DNA of 23,523 nt from an uncultured Collinsella sp. (GTDB lineage Bacteria; Actinomycetota; Coriobacteriia; Coriobacteriales; Coriobacteriaceae), in contig CAUAAZ010000034.1 in the NCBI GenBank assembly GCA_958427145.1, positions 1 through 23,523 on the forward strand, given 5' to 3'. Both the position numbers and the translations under genes were made by a program. Below are positions 1 through 7,497 of this stretch, piece after piece. The notes beneath the pieces were generated by a model that worked only from the letters and a program-made list of their open reading frames with translations, was not told the DNA's origin and did not search any database. Numbering within the stretch: position 1 is the first letter of the stretch; every line of letters starts with the position of its first letter.

Positions 1-25
1 GCCCGTGGGTTATACCCTAAGAGCA

Positions 26-48
26 AACCACCCTTTTTAAGGGTGGTT
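26..48 (+). terminator. Hairpin, probable end of an upstream transcript
   Basis: A perfect 10-bp stem (26-35 pairs with 39-48) with a 3-nt T loop. No strong T run follows on the plus strand. It probably ends a gene lying left of the window, but a simple structural hairpin cannot be excluded. Confidence 0.45.
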
Positions 49-296
49 CTGATTTGTTGCTGAGGTGCGCGATGCCGCCCGTGTGCAATGCCGCCTAGGC
101 TGTTCACGGGCTATTGGGTTGTTGGTGCATGAAAAATGCCGACATCCCGCCTCGGGGAGGAGGCGGGAACGCACCGAGTAGACGGAGGGGTGCGGAGCGC
201 GGTCGCGTCTCGACTGACGACGTTGCCCATCGACGATACTATTGTACTGCATAGCGTGGTTCTTGGTTTATCGTGTCGAACGCTTGTGTTGTGCCA
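49..296. other. Intergenic region upstream of rnpB, two adjacent hairpins
   Basis: I see no convincing gene here. Two consecutive hairpins can be drawn: a 9-bp GC-rich stem (145-153 with 160-168) and a 6-bp stem (170-175 with 189-194). They could belong to a small structured RNA or act as a terminator for minus-strand transcription, because an AT-rich stretch lies at 130-137 on that side. No known RNA family was recognised. Confidence 0.3.
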
Positions 297-323
297 TTGC
301 CTGTGACAACGGTGTGCTACACT
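297..323 (+). promoter_or_regulatory. Probable rnpB promoter
   Basis: TACACT at 318-323 is preceded by TGC, giving an extended -10 (TGnTACACT). A weak -35 (TTGCCT, 297-302) lies 15 bp upstream. The predicted start of transcription, about 330, coincides with the 5' strand of rnpB helix P1. This agreement is the main support. Confidence 0.5.
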
Positions 324-330
324 CTTGCAC

Positions 331-694
331 TGCTGAGTGGGCCAGACGGTCGCGCGATGTGCTGCTTGCGGCACGCGTGAGGAAAGTCCGGGCTCCAGAG
401 GGCGGGATGCCGGCTAACGGCCGGGCGGAGTGATCCGACGGAAAGCGCCGCAGAAAAGAAGACTCCCACCTGCGCCGCAAGGCGTAAAGGGAAAAGCTGA
501 AACGGTGGTGTAAGAGACCACCAGCGTCGTGGCAACACGGCGGCTTGGCAAGCCCCATCCGGAGCAAGCGCGAATAGGAACGCTATGGGCCGGCCCGGTC
601 CGCGTTCGGGTAGCGTGCGTGGAGCTGCACGGTAACGTGCAGACAAGATAAATGACCGTTCACGACAGAACCCGGCTTACAAGCCCACTCGGCA
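331..694 (+). ncRNA. rnpB: RNase P RNA (bacterial type A)
   Basis: This is the catalytic RNA of RNase P, which removes 5' leaders from pre-tRNAs together with the RnpA protein. The sequence shows the universal P4-region block GAGGAAAGTCCGGGCTCC near 379-396 and the matching 3' block ACAGAACCCGGCTTACA near 664-680. The ends are set by helix P1: 331-342 pairs with 683-694 over about 12 bp with one G-U pair. The length of about 364 nt suits a type A RNA. A long imperfect inverted repeat (710-807) follows and may act as its terminator. Confidence 0.95.
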
Positions 695-709
695 CTTTGT
701 TGACGCTGC

Positions 710-807
710 GACGGCGTCAGCTGGCCGATTTGGCGCTTATTCGTCGGTCGCCGCCATAAGGCGTGCTCCCTCCTCTTTCGGGCCAAATCGACTCAGCTGA
801 CGCCGTC
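710..807 (+). repeat. Long inverted repeat after rnpB, member of a hairpin family
   Basis: The outer arms 710-722 and 795-807 pair perfectly over 13 bp, and the inner arms 726-734 and 782-790 over 9 bp. The 3' side of the loop carries CTCCTCTTTCGGG (770-782), also present at 17638-17650 in another long hairpin. It may end rnpB transcription, but the shared core suggests a dispersed repeat family. Confidence 0.6.
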
Positions 808-883
808 TCGCTTTCTTTGCCTGGTCATAAACGCCCTCTTTTTTGTTGTAATCTCGTCTTTCAAGGCACCTTGCTCGCGCTGA

Positions 884-1045
884 CGGGTTCTTGCTTTCGT
901 TGGCGGAATCATCGGCGGTTCCGTTTTTGGCATCTCGCTGTTTTTGCCTGGTCATTGGCGTTGCCGTTCTATTTACCGGGATTATCGGTACGGCCTTTGC
1001 CGTATTATTGAGGCTGTTTGTTGCTTTGCTTGTTGTTGAGGGGCT
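884..1045 (+). pseudogene. Possible remnant of a membrane-protein gene
   Basis: Two adjacent reading frames each encode very hydrophobic, glycine-rich stretches. One begins VLAFVGGIIGGSVFGIS (from about 887). The other, in a different frame, reads VIGVAVLFTGIIGTAFAVLL (from 951). Joined by a frameshift they would resemble two transmembrane helices. No start codon with a ribosome binding site is visible and the stretch runs into the yigZ ribosome binding site. A direct repeat of 23 nt with two mismatches (806-828 and 933-955) lies in the same gap. This could be a decayed gene or simply T-rich non-coding DNA. The rest of the 695-1048 gap shows only the inverted repeat. Confidence 0.2.
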
Positions 1046-1048
1046 TTG

Positions 1049-1684
1049 TTGGACAGCTATTTTACTCTGCAATCGAATATTGAGGCTTCGGGCGAGTTTG
1101 TGGACCGCAAGAGTCGGTTTATTGCCCAGCTGGTCCATATTGAGTCCGAGGATGAGGCGAATGCCTTTATTGAGATGGTTCGCAAGCGTCATTACGACGC
1201 TCGACACAATGTTCCCGCGTGGATTTTGGTCGATGGACGCGAGCGCCAGAGCGATGATGGTGAGCCGAGCCGCACGAGCGGTATGCCGACGCTCGAGGTG
1301 CTTCGCGGCGCGGGGCTCAAAAATGTTTGCTGCGTGGTGACGCGCTATTTTGGCGGCACGCTGTTGGGACCTGGTGGCTTGGTGCGTGCCTATACCGCGG
1401 CGACGCAGGCGGCGGTGGCCTCGGCTCAGGAGTCCGGGCAGATCGTCGAGATGACGAGTGTTGCGCCTGTTGACGTGCATGTGGCCTATCCGCAGTATGA
1501 GCAGGTGCTTCGCTTGGCCCAGGATTCGGGTGCCAAGGTTTCGAATACCGATTACGCGGATACCGTGACACTTCACTTGGTGTTTAAGGCAGGGGAGCAG
1601 GAGTCGTTTTGCGCCAAGATGCGCGAGCTTATGGCGGGGCGCGAGGAGATCGAGGTCGGCGCTCCCGCATTTGCCGAGTTCTAA
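1049..1684 (+). CDS. yigZ: YigZ/IMPACT family protein (UPF0029)
   Basis: A 211-residue protein of the YigZ/IMPACT family. Its eukaryotic members regulate the eIF2 kinase GCN2; the bacterial role is not settled, though RNA or translation-factor binding is suspected. The N-terminal UPF0029 domain has the family signatures DGEPSRTSGMP (residues 70-80) and VVTRYFGGTLLGPGGLVRAY (96-115). A C-terminal ferredoxin-like domain of about 70 residues (DUF1949 type) follows. The length matches full-length bacterial members. I chose the TTG at 1049 because GAGGGG lies 5 nt upstream and the product then starts MDSYFTL. The TTG at 1046 is possible but too close, and a stop at 1037 excludes anything longer. 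It faces the gene at 1752-2198 across a shared terminator. Confidence 0.9.
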   Translation: MDSYFTLQSNIEASGEFVDRKSRFIAQLVHIESEDEANAFIEMVRKRHYDARHNVPAWILVDGRERQSDDGEPSRTSGMPTLEVLRGAGLKNVCCVVTRYFGGTLLGPGGLVRAYTAATQAAVASAQESGQIVEMTSVAPVDVHVAYPQYEQVLRLAQDSGAKVSNTDYADTVTLHLVFKAGEQESFCAKMRELMAGREEIEVGAPAFAEF

Positions 1685-1687
1685 CGG

Positions 1688-1738
1688 CGACGGCCGGCGT
1701 GCTTTTGGATGGATCCCAAGCGCGCCGGCCGTCGTTTT
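1688..1738. terminator. Hairpin terminator between convergent genes
   Basis: A 12-bp GC-rich stem (1688-1699 with 1723-1734) is followed on the plus strand by a T-rich stretch (1735-1738). It lies 4 bp after the yigZ stop and 18 bp before the stop of the opposing gene, so it probably serves yigZ and perhaps both. Confidence 0.75.
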
Positions 1739-1751
1739 CTGTTGCTGTCGT

Positions 1752-2198
1752 TTACTCGGCGAGCTGCTTTAGCATATCGCAGGCGATCTCGACGGCATCG
1801 TCGATGCAGCCGGGGCAGCTGCGGAGCGGGCCCTTATCCGATCCGACGCCCTTGAGCGTGCCGCAGACGGTCGTCGTGTTCTTCTCGCCAAAACGCTTGG
1901 CGATTTCGCGCGACAGCTTGTAGGTCTGGCCCTTGGTCTTGGGGTTTTCCATGCCGTCGCTCATCACGAAGCCCATGATGGCCACGGCGCCCGAGATGGC
2001 GCCGCAGGTTTCGGTCATGCCGCCCATGCCGGCGCCAAAGCCCTCGGTGAGGGTAAAGGCGACCTGGGGGTCGAGCCCGACGGCGGGCGCGAGTGTGCAG
2101 GCGACGGCCTGGGCGCAGTTAAAGCCACGGGCGTGGTATTCGGCAGCCTGAGCCTGACAGGCGGTGATGTCGAGCTGGGCCGTATCGATTTGCTTCAT
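1752..2198 (-). CDS. C_GCAxxG_C_C family (putative redox) protein
   Basis: A 148-residue protein of the C_GCAxxG_C_C family, found mostly in anaerobes. The cysteines suggest redox or metal-cluster chemistry, but the function is unknown. Visible family elements are FNCAQAV (Cys28), TCGAISGA (Cys65), VCG (Cys112) and a C-terminal CPGC (Cys128/131). The ATG at 2198 is chosen because AAGGAG sits about 6 nt upstream (2205-2210) and family members begin shortly before the first Cys. An in-frame ATG at 2270, with GAGG upstream, would add 24 residues and cannot be excluded. No signal peptide is seen. The gene is divergent from 2430-3713, and the 231-bp gap between them shows no riboswitch I recognise. 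Confidence 0.8.
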   Translation of the reverse strand: MKQIDTAQLDITACQAQAAEYHARGFNCAQAVACTLAPAVGLDPQVAFTLTEGFGAGMGGMTETCGAISGAVAIMGFVMSDGMENPKTKGQTYKLSREIAKRFGEKNTTTVCGTLKGVGSDKGPLRSCPGCIDDAVEIACDMLKQLAE

Positions 2199-2429
2199 CG
2201 TTGTCTCCTTGGTCACGGTGTACCCGCCTATGGTACCCATGACAGTGCGTGTAATCATCGAGAGCTTCATGGATGCCTCATTTTTATCTATCGAGCAAAT
2301 GCCCAAGGCTTGAGATAAATACCCTTGATTAATTAGTCCCATAACCTACCTTTGGGATGGGTTGAGAGGGGTGCAGGGTAGCGGTATCGTGAACCGAATA
2401 AAACTAAAACCCAGGCAAGGGAGCTAGAT

Positions 2430-3713
2430 ATGAGCGAGCAGACTATCGGTACCACATGTGTTCAGGGCGGCTATCACCCGGGAGATGCGGAGCCGCGCCA
2501 GGTGCCCATCTACCAGTCCACCACGTGGAAGTACGACACGTCCGAGCACATGGGCAAGCTGTTTGACCTGGAGGAGTCGGGCTACTTCTACAGCCGTCTG
2601 CAGAACCCCACGTGCGATTTGGTTGCCGCCAAGATCTGCGAGATGGAGGGCGGCACTGCCGCGATGCTCACGAGCTCGGGCATGGCTGCGAACTTCCTCG
2701 CGATCTTTAACGTGGCCGGTGCCGGCGATCACGTGGTCGCGAGCTCTGCCATCTACGGCGGTACCTACAACCTGCTGGCTCACACCATGGGTCGTATGGG
2801 CTTGACCTGCACGTTCGTTGCCCCCGACTGCACCGACGAGGAGCTTGAGGCAGCCTTCCAGCCTAACACCAAACTCGTCTTTGGCGAGACCATCGCCAAC
2901 CCCGCCCTTGCCGTGCTCGATATTGAGCGCTTTGCCAAGGCCGCGCACGACCACGGCGTGCCGCTGATGGTCGACAACACCTTCCCGACGCCCGTGATGT
3001 GCCGTCCCTTTGAGTGGGGCGCCGACATCGTCACGCACTCCACCACTAAGTACATGGATGGCCATGCGGCCTACCTGGGCGGCGTGATCGTCGATCACGG
3101 CCAGTTTGACTGGATGGCCCATGCGGACAAGTTCCCGGGTCTCACCACGCCTGACGAGAGCTACCACGGCGTGACCTATGCCGAGAAGTTCGGTCGCGAG
3201 GGCGCCTTTATTACCAAGGCCACTGCGCAGCTTATGCGCGACCTCGGTCCCATGCAGAACCCGCAGGCGGCCTTCTTCCTGAACAGTTCGCTCGAGAGCC
3301 TGCATGTGCGCATGCCGCGTCATTGCGAGAACGGCCTGGCCGTTGCCAAGTTCCTGCAGAGCCATCCCAAGGTACGCTTCGTGAGCTATCCGGGCCTGGA
3401 GGGCGATAAGTACTATGACATCGCTCAGAAGTACTTGCCCAACGGTACCTGCGGCGTTGTGAGCTTTGGCTTTAACGGTGGTCGCGCGGCGGCCGAGACC
3501 TTTATGAAGAGCCTCAAGCTCGCCCAGATCGCCACGCACGTGGCCGACGCCCGCACTTGCTGCCTGCATCCCGCTAATGCCACGCATCGTCAGATGAACG
3601 ATGAGGAGCTCATCGCCTGTGGCATCTCCGCCGACATGGTGCGCCTGTCGTGCGGCCTCGAGGACACGGCCGATCTGATTGCCGACCTTGAGCAGGCACT
3701 CGAGCAGTGCTAG
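2430..3713 (+). CDS. O-acetylhomoserine sulfhydrylase-type PLP enzyme
   Basis: A 427-residue cytosolic enzyme of the Cys/Met-metabolism PLP family (cystathionine gamma-synthase fold). It most resembles O-acetylhomoserine aminocarboxypropyltransferase (MetY), which makes homocysteine from O-acetylhomoserine and sulfide. The sequence shows YSRLQNPT near residue 51, the MVDNTF aspartate motif and the PLP lysine Lys207 in THSTTKYMDGH. It ends with the family's HPANATHRQM block and a RLSCGLEDTADLIADLEQAL tail. The ATG at 2430 has GGGAG about 7 nt upstream. It stands alone, ending in a terminator at 3786-3827. A methionine gamma-lyase activity is an alternative that sequence alone cannot exclude. 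No SAM riboswitch is apparent upstream. Confidence 0.88.
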   Translation: MSEQTIGTTCVQGGYHPGDAEPRQVPIYQSTTWKYDTSEHMGKLFDLEESGYFYSRLQNPTCDLVAAKICEMEGGTAAMLTSSGMAANFLAIFNVAGAGDHVVASSAIYGGTYNLLAHTMGRMGLTCTFVAPDCTDEELEAAFQPNTKLVFGETIANPALAVLDIERFAKAAHDHGVPLMVDNTFPTPVMCRPFEWGADIVTHSTTKYMDGHAAYLGGVIVDHGQFDWMAHADKFPGLTTPDESYHGVTYAEKFGREGAFITKATAQLMRDLGPMQNPQAAFFLNSSLESLHVRMPRHCENGLAVAKFLQSHPKVRFVSYPGLEGDKYYDIAQKYLPNGTCGVVSFGFNGGRAAAETFMKSLKLAQIATHVADARTCCLHPANATHRQMNDEELIACGISADMVRLSCGLEDTADLIADLEQALEQC

Positions 3714-3785
3714 GCTAGCTCCGTACAAGGTGCCGATGCTGGCAGAAAGCTTCGGCGACCTTTCGTTCCGATTCCGTAGGCGGGA

Positions 3786-3827
3786 CCCCAATCGCGACTG
3801 TTCGCAGGCGATCGGGGCCCCGTTTTT
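3786..3827 (+). terminator. Intrinsic terminator
   Basis: The stem 3786-3795 pairs with 3808-3817 with one mismatch, followed by a GC run and T5 at 3823-3827. It lies about 70 nt after the sulfhydrylase stop and just before the MFS gene. Confidence 0.8.
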
Positions 3828-3853
3828 GCGTTGCGCCACTCGAAAGGATGGAT

Positions 3854-5158
3854 ATGGAGAAAACCGCAGAGCAGCTGCGCCGCGAGCACATTGCCCTTGA
3901 GGGCGACACCCATGGCAAGAATAAATGGGCGATTCTGTTTACCGTGCTCATTATGACGTTTATGGTGTGTCTGGATTCGACCGTCGTGACCGTGGCGCTG
4001 CCCGTGATGCAAAAGGAGCTGGGCGTGGGCCTCGATCGCATTCAGCTGGTGAGTTCGGTGTACCTGCTTGCGACATGCGTGGCCATGTTGCCGTTTGGCC
4101 GCCTGGGCGACGTGCGCGGCAAGGTGGGTGTGTTCCAGCTGGGCGTCATCGTCTTTACGGTCGGCTCGCTGCTTTGCGGCCTGTCGGGTTCGCTTGAGGT
4201 TCTTATTCTTGCGCGCATTGTTCAGGGTGTCGGTTGCGCGGCGGCCATGGCTAACAACATGGGTATCATCACCGAGTCGTTTCCGGCGCGCGAGCGCGGT
4301 CGTGCTATGGGTATTCTCGCGACCTTCGTGGCCCTCGGCATGATGTGTGGCCCCGTGCTCGGCGGTATGCTGGTGGCAAGCTTTCCCTGGGAGAGTATCT
4401 TCCTCATCAACCTGCCCATTGGCGTCATCTCGTTTATCGTGGGGCTCTACACGCTGCCGCATGTTAAGCCGGAGGCCGGCGAGCGCCCCATGTCGTTGGC
4501 GGAGGCCGCGCGTCGCTGCTTTGCAAATTCGGCTTTCACCATCAACCTTGCCTGCATGCTCATCGTGTTCGTTGGCATTGGCGCATCCGAGTTTATTCTG
4601 CCGTTCTATTTTCAGGACGCGCATGGGTTTGGTTCCGACATTTCCGGATTGCTCTTTTTGGCGCTGCCGATGGTGAATGCCTTTATCGGTCCGCTATCGG
4701 GTACGGTTTCGGACCGTGTTGGCTGCGAGGGCCCCACGGCGGTCGGCCTGGGCGTGTACGTGTGCGGTCTTTTTGCGGTAAGCACGCTCGACGAGCACTC
4801 TTCCATCCCCGTGATCGTGTGCTGCGTCGCGTTTATGTCGTGCGGTACGTCGATTTTCCAGAGCCCCAACAACTCGCTGTATATGGGCTCGGCCCCGCGC
4901 GAAGCACTCGGCTTTGCGGGCAGCTTGGGCAGTTTGGCACGCTATGCCGGCATGGCACTCGGCATTACGGTGGCGTCGAATATCCTGTATGGGCAGATGA
5001 GCGTGGCGATGGGCGAGGCCGTGACCAGTTTTGTTGCAGGACGTCCGGATGTGTTCCTGTTCGGCTTTCGCTCGGTGTTCTACGTGCTCATGGCTGTGGC
5101 CGCTGTGGGCTTTGCACTTGCCATGGTGCGTTTGGTGAGGATGCGCTCCCGCCATTAG
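3854..5158 (+). CDS. MFS drug exporter, DHA2 (EmrB/QacA-like) type
   Basis: A 434-residue inner-membrane transporter of the major facilitator superfamily, likely a proton-driven multidrug exporter. It shows the DHA2-type first helix with LDSTVVTVALPVM, motif A GRLGDVRGK, an RIVQGVG stretch, and motif C GMMCGPVLGGML, which marks antiporters. Twelve to fourteen hydrophobic segments run to the C-terminus. I prefer the ATG at 3854 because AAAGGA lies 5 nt upstream; the ATG at 3848 abuts that site and would add two residues. No adjacent regulator is seen, so the substrate is unknown. A weak 6-bp hairpin (5165-5180) follows the stop. Confidence 0.88.
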   Translation: MEKTAEQLRREHIALEGDTHGKNKWAILFTVLIMTFMVCLDSTVVTVALPVMQKELGVGLDRIQLVSSVYLLATCVAMLPFGRLGDVRGKVGVFQLGVIVFTVGSLLCGLSGSLEVLILARIVQGVGCAAAMANNMGIITESFPARERGRAMGILATFVALGMMCGPVLGGMLVASFPWESIFLINLPIGVISFIVGLYTLPHVKPEAGERPMSLAEAARRCFANSAFTINLACMLIVFVGIGASEFILPFYFQDAHGFGSDISGLLFLALPMVNAFIGPLSGTVSDRVGCEGPTAVGLGVYVCGLFAVSTLDEHSSIPVIVCCVAFMSCGTSIFQSPNNSLYMGSAPREALGFAGSLGSLARYAGMALGITVASNILYGQMSVAMGEAVTSFVAGRPDVFLFGFRSVFYVLMAVAAVGFALAMVRLVRMRSRH

Positions 5159-5317
5159 CTTGTGGTGGCAGGCTTGCCACGAATCGGGCCTATCTACTGG
5201 TCTTGCAGCTTTATAGTGCGATGCGGCTTGTGGGGCGGGCGGGGGTCGGTCCGTGGTAGACTATCGAACAACGTTTATTAATCGCGCGGTATCGTTGCCG
5301 CGAGAAGGGGTTGCGCC

Positions 5318-5896
5318 ATGCAGGAGCTTGAGGATCGTATTCGCCATGACGGCATCGTAAAGGCCGGTAACGTCCTTAAGGTTGATGCCTTCCTCAACCA
5401 CCAGTGCGACGTTGAGCTGTTCGATCACATGGGCGCCGAGTGGGCCCGTCTGTTCGAGGGTGTCGAGATCAACAAGATCCTGACGATCGAGGCTTCGGGC
5501 ATTGGCATGGCTTGCATCGCAGCCCAGCATTTTGGCGGCGTGCCGGTGGTCTTTGCCAAGAAGGCACAGTCCATCAACCTCGACGGCGAGCAGTACGCCA
5601 CGACCATTTACTCCTTTACCAAGCAGAAGGAGTATCCGGTCATCGTTGGCAAGCGCTTCTTGTCCGAGGGCGACAAGGTCCTGATTATCGACGACTTCCT
5701 AGCCAACGGCTGCGCGCTCGAGGGCCTTATCAAGATCTGTGAGGCCGCGGGCGCCGAGGTTGCCGGCATTGGCATCGCCGTTGAGAAGGGTTTCCAGGGC
5801 GGTGGCGATAAGCTCCGCAAACGCGGCTTCCGCGTTGAGAGCCTGGCCCGTATCGCCGAAATGGACTGCGAGAACGGCGAGATCACGTTCGCCTAG
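5318..5896 (+). CDS. xpt: Xanthine phosphoribosyltransferase
   Basis: A 192-residue cytosolic purine-salvage enzyme that converts xanthine and PRPP to XMP. The PRPP-binding motif VLIIDDFLANGCA lies at residues 121-133, and the N-terminal half matches the Xpt type (ILTIEASGIGMA, FAKK). The length equals that of typical Xpt proteins (about 190). The ATG at 5318 follows GAGAAGGGG. No purine riboswitch core is visible in the 159-bp upstream gap, although Xpt genes often have one. A strong terminator follows. Adenine phosphoribosyltransferase is less likely given the overall sequence. Confidence 0.92.
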   Translation: MQELEDRIRHDGIVKAGNVLKVDAFLNHQCDVELFDHMGAEWARLFEGVEINKILTIEASGIGMACIAAQHFGGVPVVFAKKAQSINLDGEQYATTIYSFTKQKEYPVIVGKRFLSEGDKVLIIDDFLANGCALEGLIKICEAAGAEVAGIGIAVEKGFQGGGDKLRKRGFRVESLARIAEMDCENGEITFA

Positions 5897-5923
5897 GCGC
5901 GCAACACAAGCGATTGGTATGCG

Positions 5924-5959
5924 ATGTGACAAAGGGACTGTCCCTTTGTCACATTTTTT
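5924..5959 (+). terminator. Perfect palindrome with T tract (xpt terminator)
   Basis: Arms 5924-5938 and 5940-5954 are perfect reverse complements around one base, followed by T6 (5954-5959). The core TGACAAAGGGACTGTCCC looks like a dispersed palindrome reused as a terminator. Confidence 0.85.
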
Positions 5960-5979
5960 GTATGAGGTGAGGTGTTGTT

Positions 5980-6360
5980 ATGGATGAGAACAAGATGGGA
6001 TGGCGCGAGTATGCGCGCTATGCCGAGATGTCGGTCGAGGAGTTGGCACGCGATTGCGAGGTGCAGGTGTTTCGCGCGACGGGTCCGGGCGGACAGGGTG
6101 TGAACACGACGGACTCGGCGGTGCGCATGAAACATATCCCTTCGGGGATTACCGTGACGGCGCGCGAGAGCCGCAGCCAGTTTCAGAATCGTAGCTGCTG
6201 TCTGCGTAAGCTGAGGGCAGAGCTTGAACGTCGTGGCCGTCCGCCGCGCCGACGCGTAAAGACCAAGGTGCCTCAGCGCTCTCGCAAGCGCAGGCTCAAT
6301 GACAAGCACTTCAACGCCATTAAAAAGGCCAACCGTCGCAAGCCGGGCGGGGAGGAATGA
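5980..6360 (+). CDS. Small orphan release-factor-domain protein (GGQ)
   Basis: A 126-residue protein made almost only of the class-I release factor catalytic domain (RF-1 domain). The GGQ loop lies at residues 37-39 within ATGPGGQGVNTTDSAVRMKH, and a strongly basic C-terminus (RRRVKTKVPQRSRKRR) could hold rRNA. It lacks the codon-recognition domains of RF1 and RF2. Known proteins of this design (ArfB/YaeJ, mitochondrial C12orf65/ICT1 types) release peptides from stalled ribosomes; that role here is inferred. It is longer at the N-terminus and different in its tail from E. coli ArfB. The ATG at 5980 follows GAGGTGAGG. It has its own short unit between two palindromes. Confidence 0.82.
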   Translation: MDENKMGWREYARYAEMSVEELARDCEVQVFRATGPGGQGVNTTDSAVRMKHIPSGITVTARESRSQFQNRSCCLRKLRAELERRGRPPRRRVKTKVPQRSRKRRLNDKHFNAIKKANRRKPGGEE

Positions 6361-6369
6361 TCTCCTCAA

Positions 6370-6440
6370 TAAGTTGCGGTGAAATAGGGACTGTTTTGCG
6401 GCTTTAGCTGCATAAGCAGTCCCTATTTCACCGCAACTTA
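6370..6440. repeat. Perfect 24-bp inverted repeat between convergent genes
   Basis: Arms 6370-6393 and 6417-6440 are exact reverse complements, separated by 23 nt. The right arm plus flanking bases (6423-6447) recurs in inverted orientation at 23464-23488. It fills the gap between the GGQ gene and the opposing lipid kinase, so it may work as a bidirectional terminator, but it has no T run and looks like a mobile or dispersed palindromic repeat. Confidence 0.85.
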
Positions 6441-6447
6441 GGTGGGG

Positions 6448-7410
6448 TTAGCGGGTGGGGCGCCAGACGTGGAGGGCTCCACCGAGGACGTCGACCTCGA
6501 TGCGCGAGGCGACAACGGGCTCGCCGTCGGCTTGGATGGGGTAGTCGGGCTCCTCGAACGTGAGCTCGGCATGACGGCAGCGATGCATGCGAACCGGCGG
6601 CAGCTTGGTATGATGGCCGTCCTTGGCCGAAAGGAACATGGGAAGCGCGACCGCGCGCGGAACGGGGCCGCAGGCGTAACAGACGTCGAGCATGCCGTCG
6701 CGGGGGTCGGCATCGGGACAGATGCGATAGCCCGAGCCATAGGTGGGCCCCAGCTGGATGGCCATGATGATCGCCCTCACGCGCTCGGCGGGCGCACCGT
6801 CAAAACTCACTGTCATGGGATAGTTGCGATAGCGTAGGCCAAACTGCTCAAGTCCCGAGAGGGTGTAGAGCGGGGCGCCTGTCAAGCCCGTCTTTTTGCG
6901 CAGCTCGGTGGTGCCCAGGCCGATGGCGGCATCGATGCCGACCGAAAGCGTCTGGTCGTAGTACTCGACGGTCGCCTCGCCTCTGCCGCTTGCGGGGTTC
7001 CATGAGCGAATGCGTCCGATATCCTGACGCTGCAGCTCGCAGGTGAGCAGCGCGCCAAAATCTTTGCCGGAGAAATCGTCGATACCGAGCGTTTGGGCAA
7101 AATCGTTGCCGGAGCCTACGGGTAGGACGGCAAGGGCGGGACGGACCGCCTCATCCTGCGTCATAAGCCCGTTGACGACCTCGTGGATCACGCCGTCGCC
7201 GCCGAGTGCGATAACCGTGCGGTAGCCCTGGGCCCGTGCGGCAAGTTCCTTGGCATGTCCCATGCGCTCGGTCAGCACCAGGTCAAACTGGGATGCGCGC
7301 GCGGTCATGTCCAAAAAGCGCTGCAGGCGTTCGGCAACTTCGCGCGCCGCACCCGACTGGGCGGCGGGGTTGGCGATGATGAGCGTGCGACCAAAATCAG
7401 TTGCGTGCAT
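6448..7410 (-). CDS. Diacylglycerol/lipid kinase (DagK/YegS family)
   Basis: A 320-residue kinase with an N-terminal DAGK catalytic domain. Visible are IIANPAAQSGAA near residue 11, the nucleotide-binding GGDG at 70-73 within ALGGDGVIHEVVNGL, and PVGSGNDFA at 97-105. The beta-rich C-terminal domain ends in a typical QADGEPV stretch. It probably phosphorylates diacylglycerol or a related lipid at the membrane face. I chose the ATG at 7410, giving MHATDFGRTLIIANP, because GGGAG lies 7 nt upstream; in-frame codons further upstream lack a ribosome site. It lies 87 bp after the CLC gene on the same strand, so the two are likely co-transcribed. Confidence 0.88.
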   Translation of the reverse strand: MHATDFGRTLIIANPAAQSGAAREVAERLQRFLDMTARASQFDLVLTERMGHAKELAARAQGYRTVIALGGDGVIHEVVNGLMTQDEAVRPALAVLPVGSGNDFAQTLGIDDFSGKDFGALLTCELQRQDIGRIRSWNPASGRGEATVEYYDQTLSVGIDAAIGLGTTELRKKTGLTGAPLYTLSGLEQFGLRYRNYPMTVSFDGAPAERVRAIIMAIQLGPTYGSGYRICPDADPRDGMLDVCYACGPVPRAVALPMFLSAKDGHHTKLPPVRMHRCRHAELTFEEPDYPIQADGEPVVASRIEVDVLGGALHVWRPTR

Positions 7411-7497
7411 GGGGCGACTCCCGGCGTGTGGCATGACAGTGCGGTCGCGTTCAGGTCGAATTGCCCCCGATTGTGGCTGCACGGCGAATACTTACGT

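Noticed and set aside
891..1340. 149-codon open frame overlapping the start of yigZ
   Set aside because: Its second half is an out-of-frame reading of yigZ. Only the first hydrophobic part is of interest and is listed as a possible remnant.
2199..2429. SAM riboswitch or T-box before the sulfhydrylase gene
   Set aside because: No conserved core or terminator-antiterminator pair is recognisable in this gap.
2424..3839. Long minus-strand open frame across the sulfhydrylase gene
   Set aside because: It is the antisense shadow of a clear PLP enzyme gene; its product shows no recognisable domain and has no ribosome site.
5159..5317. Purine riboswitch before xpt
   Set aside because: The conserved loop sequences and three-way junction cannot be drawn here.
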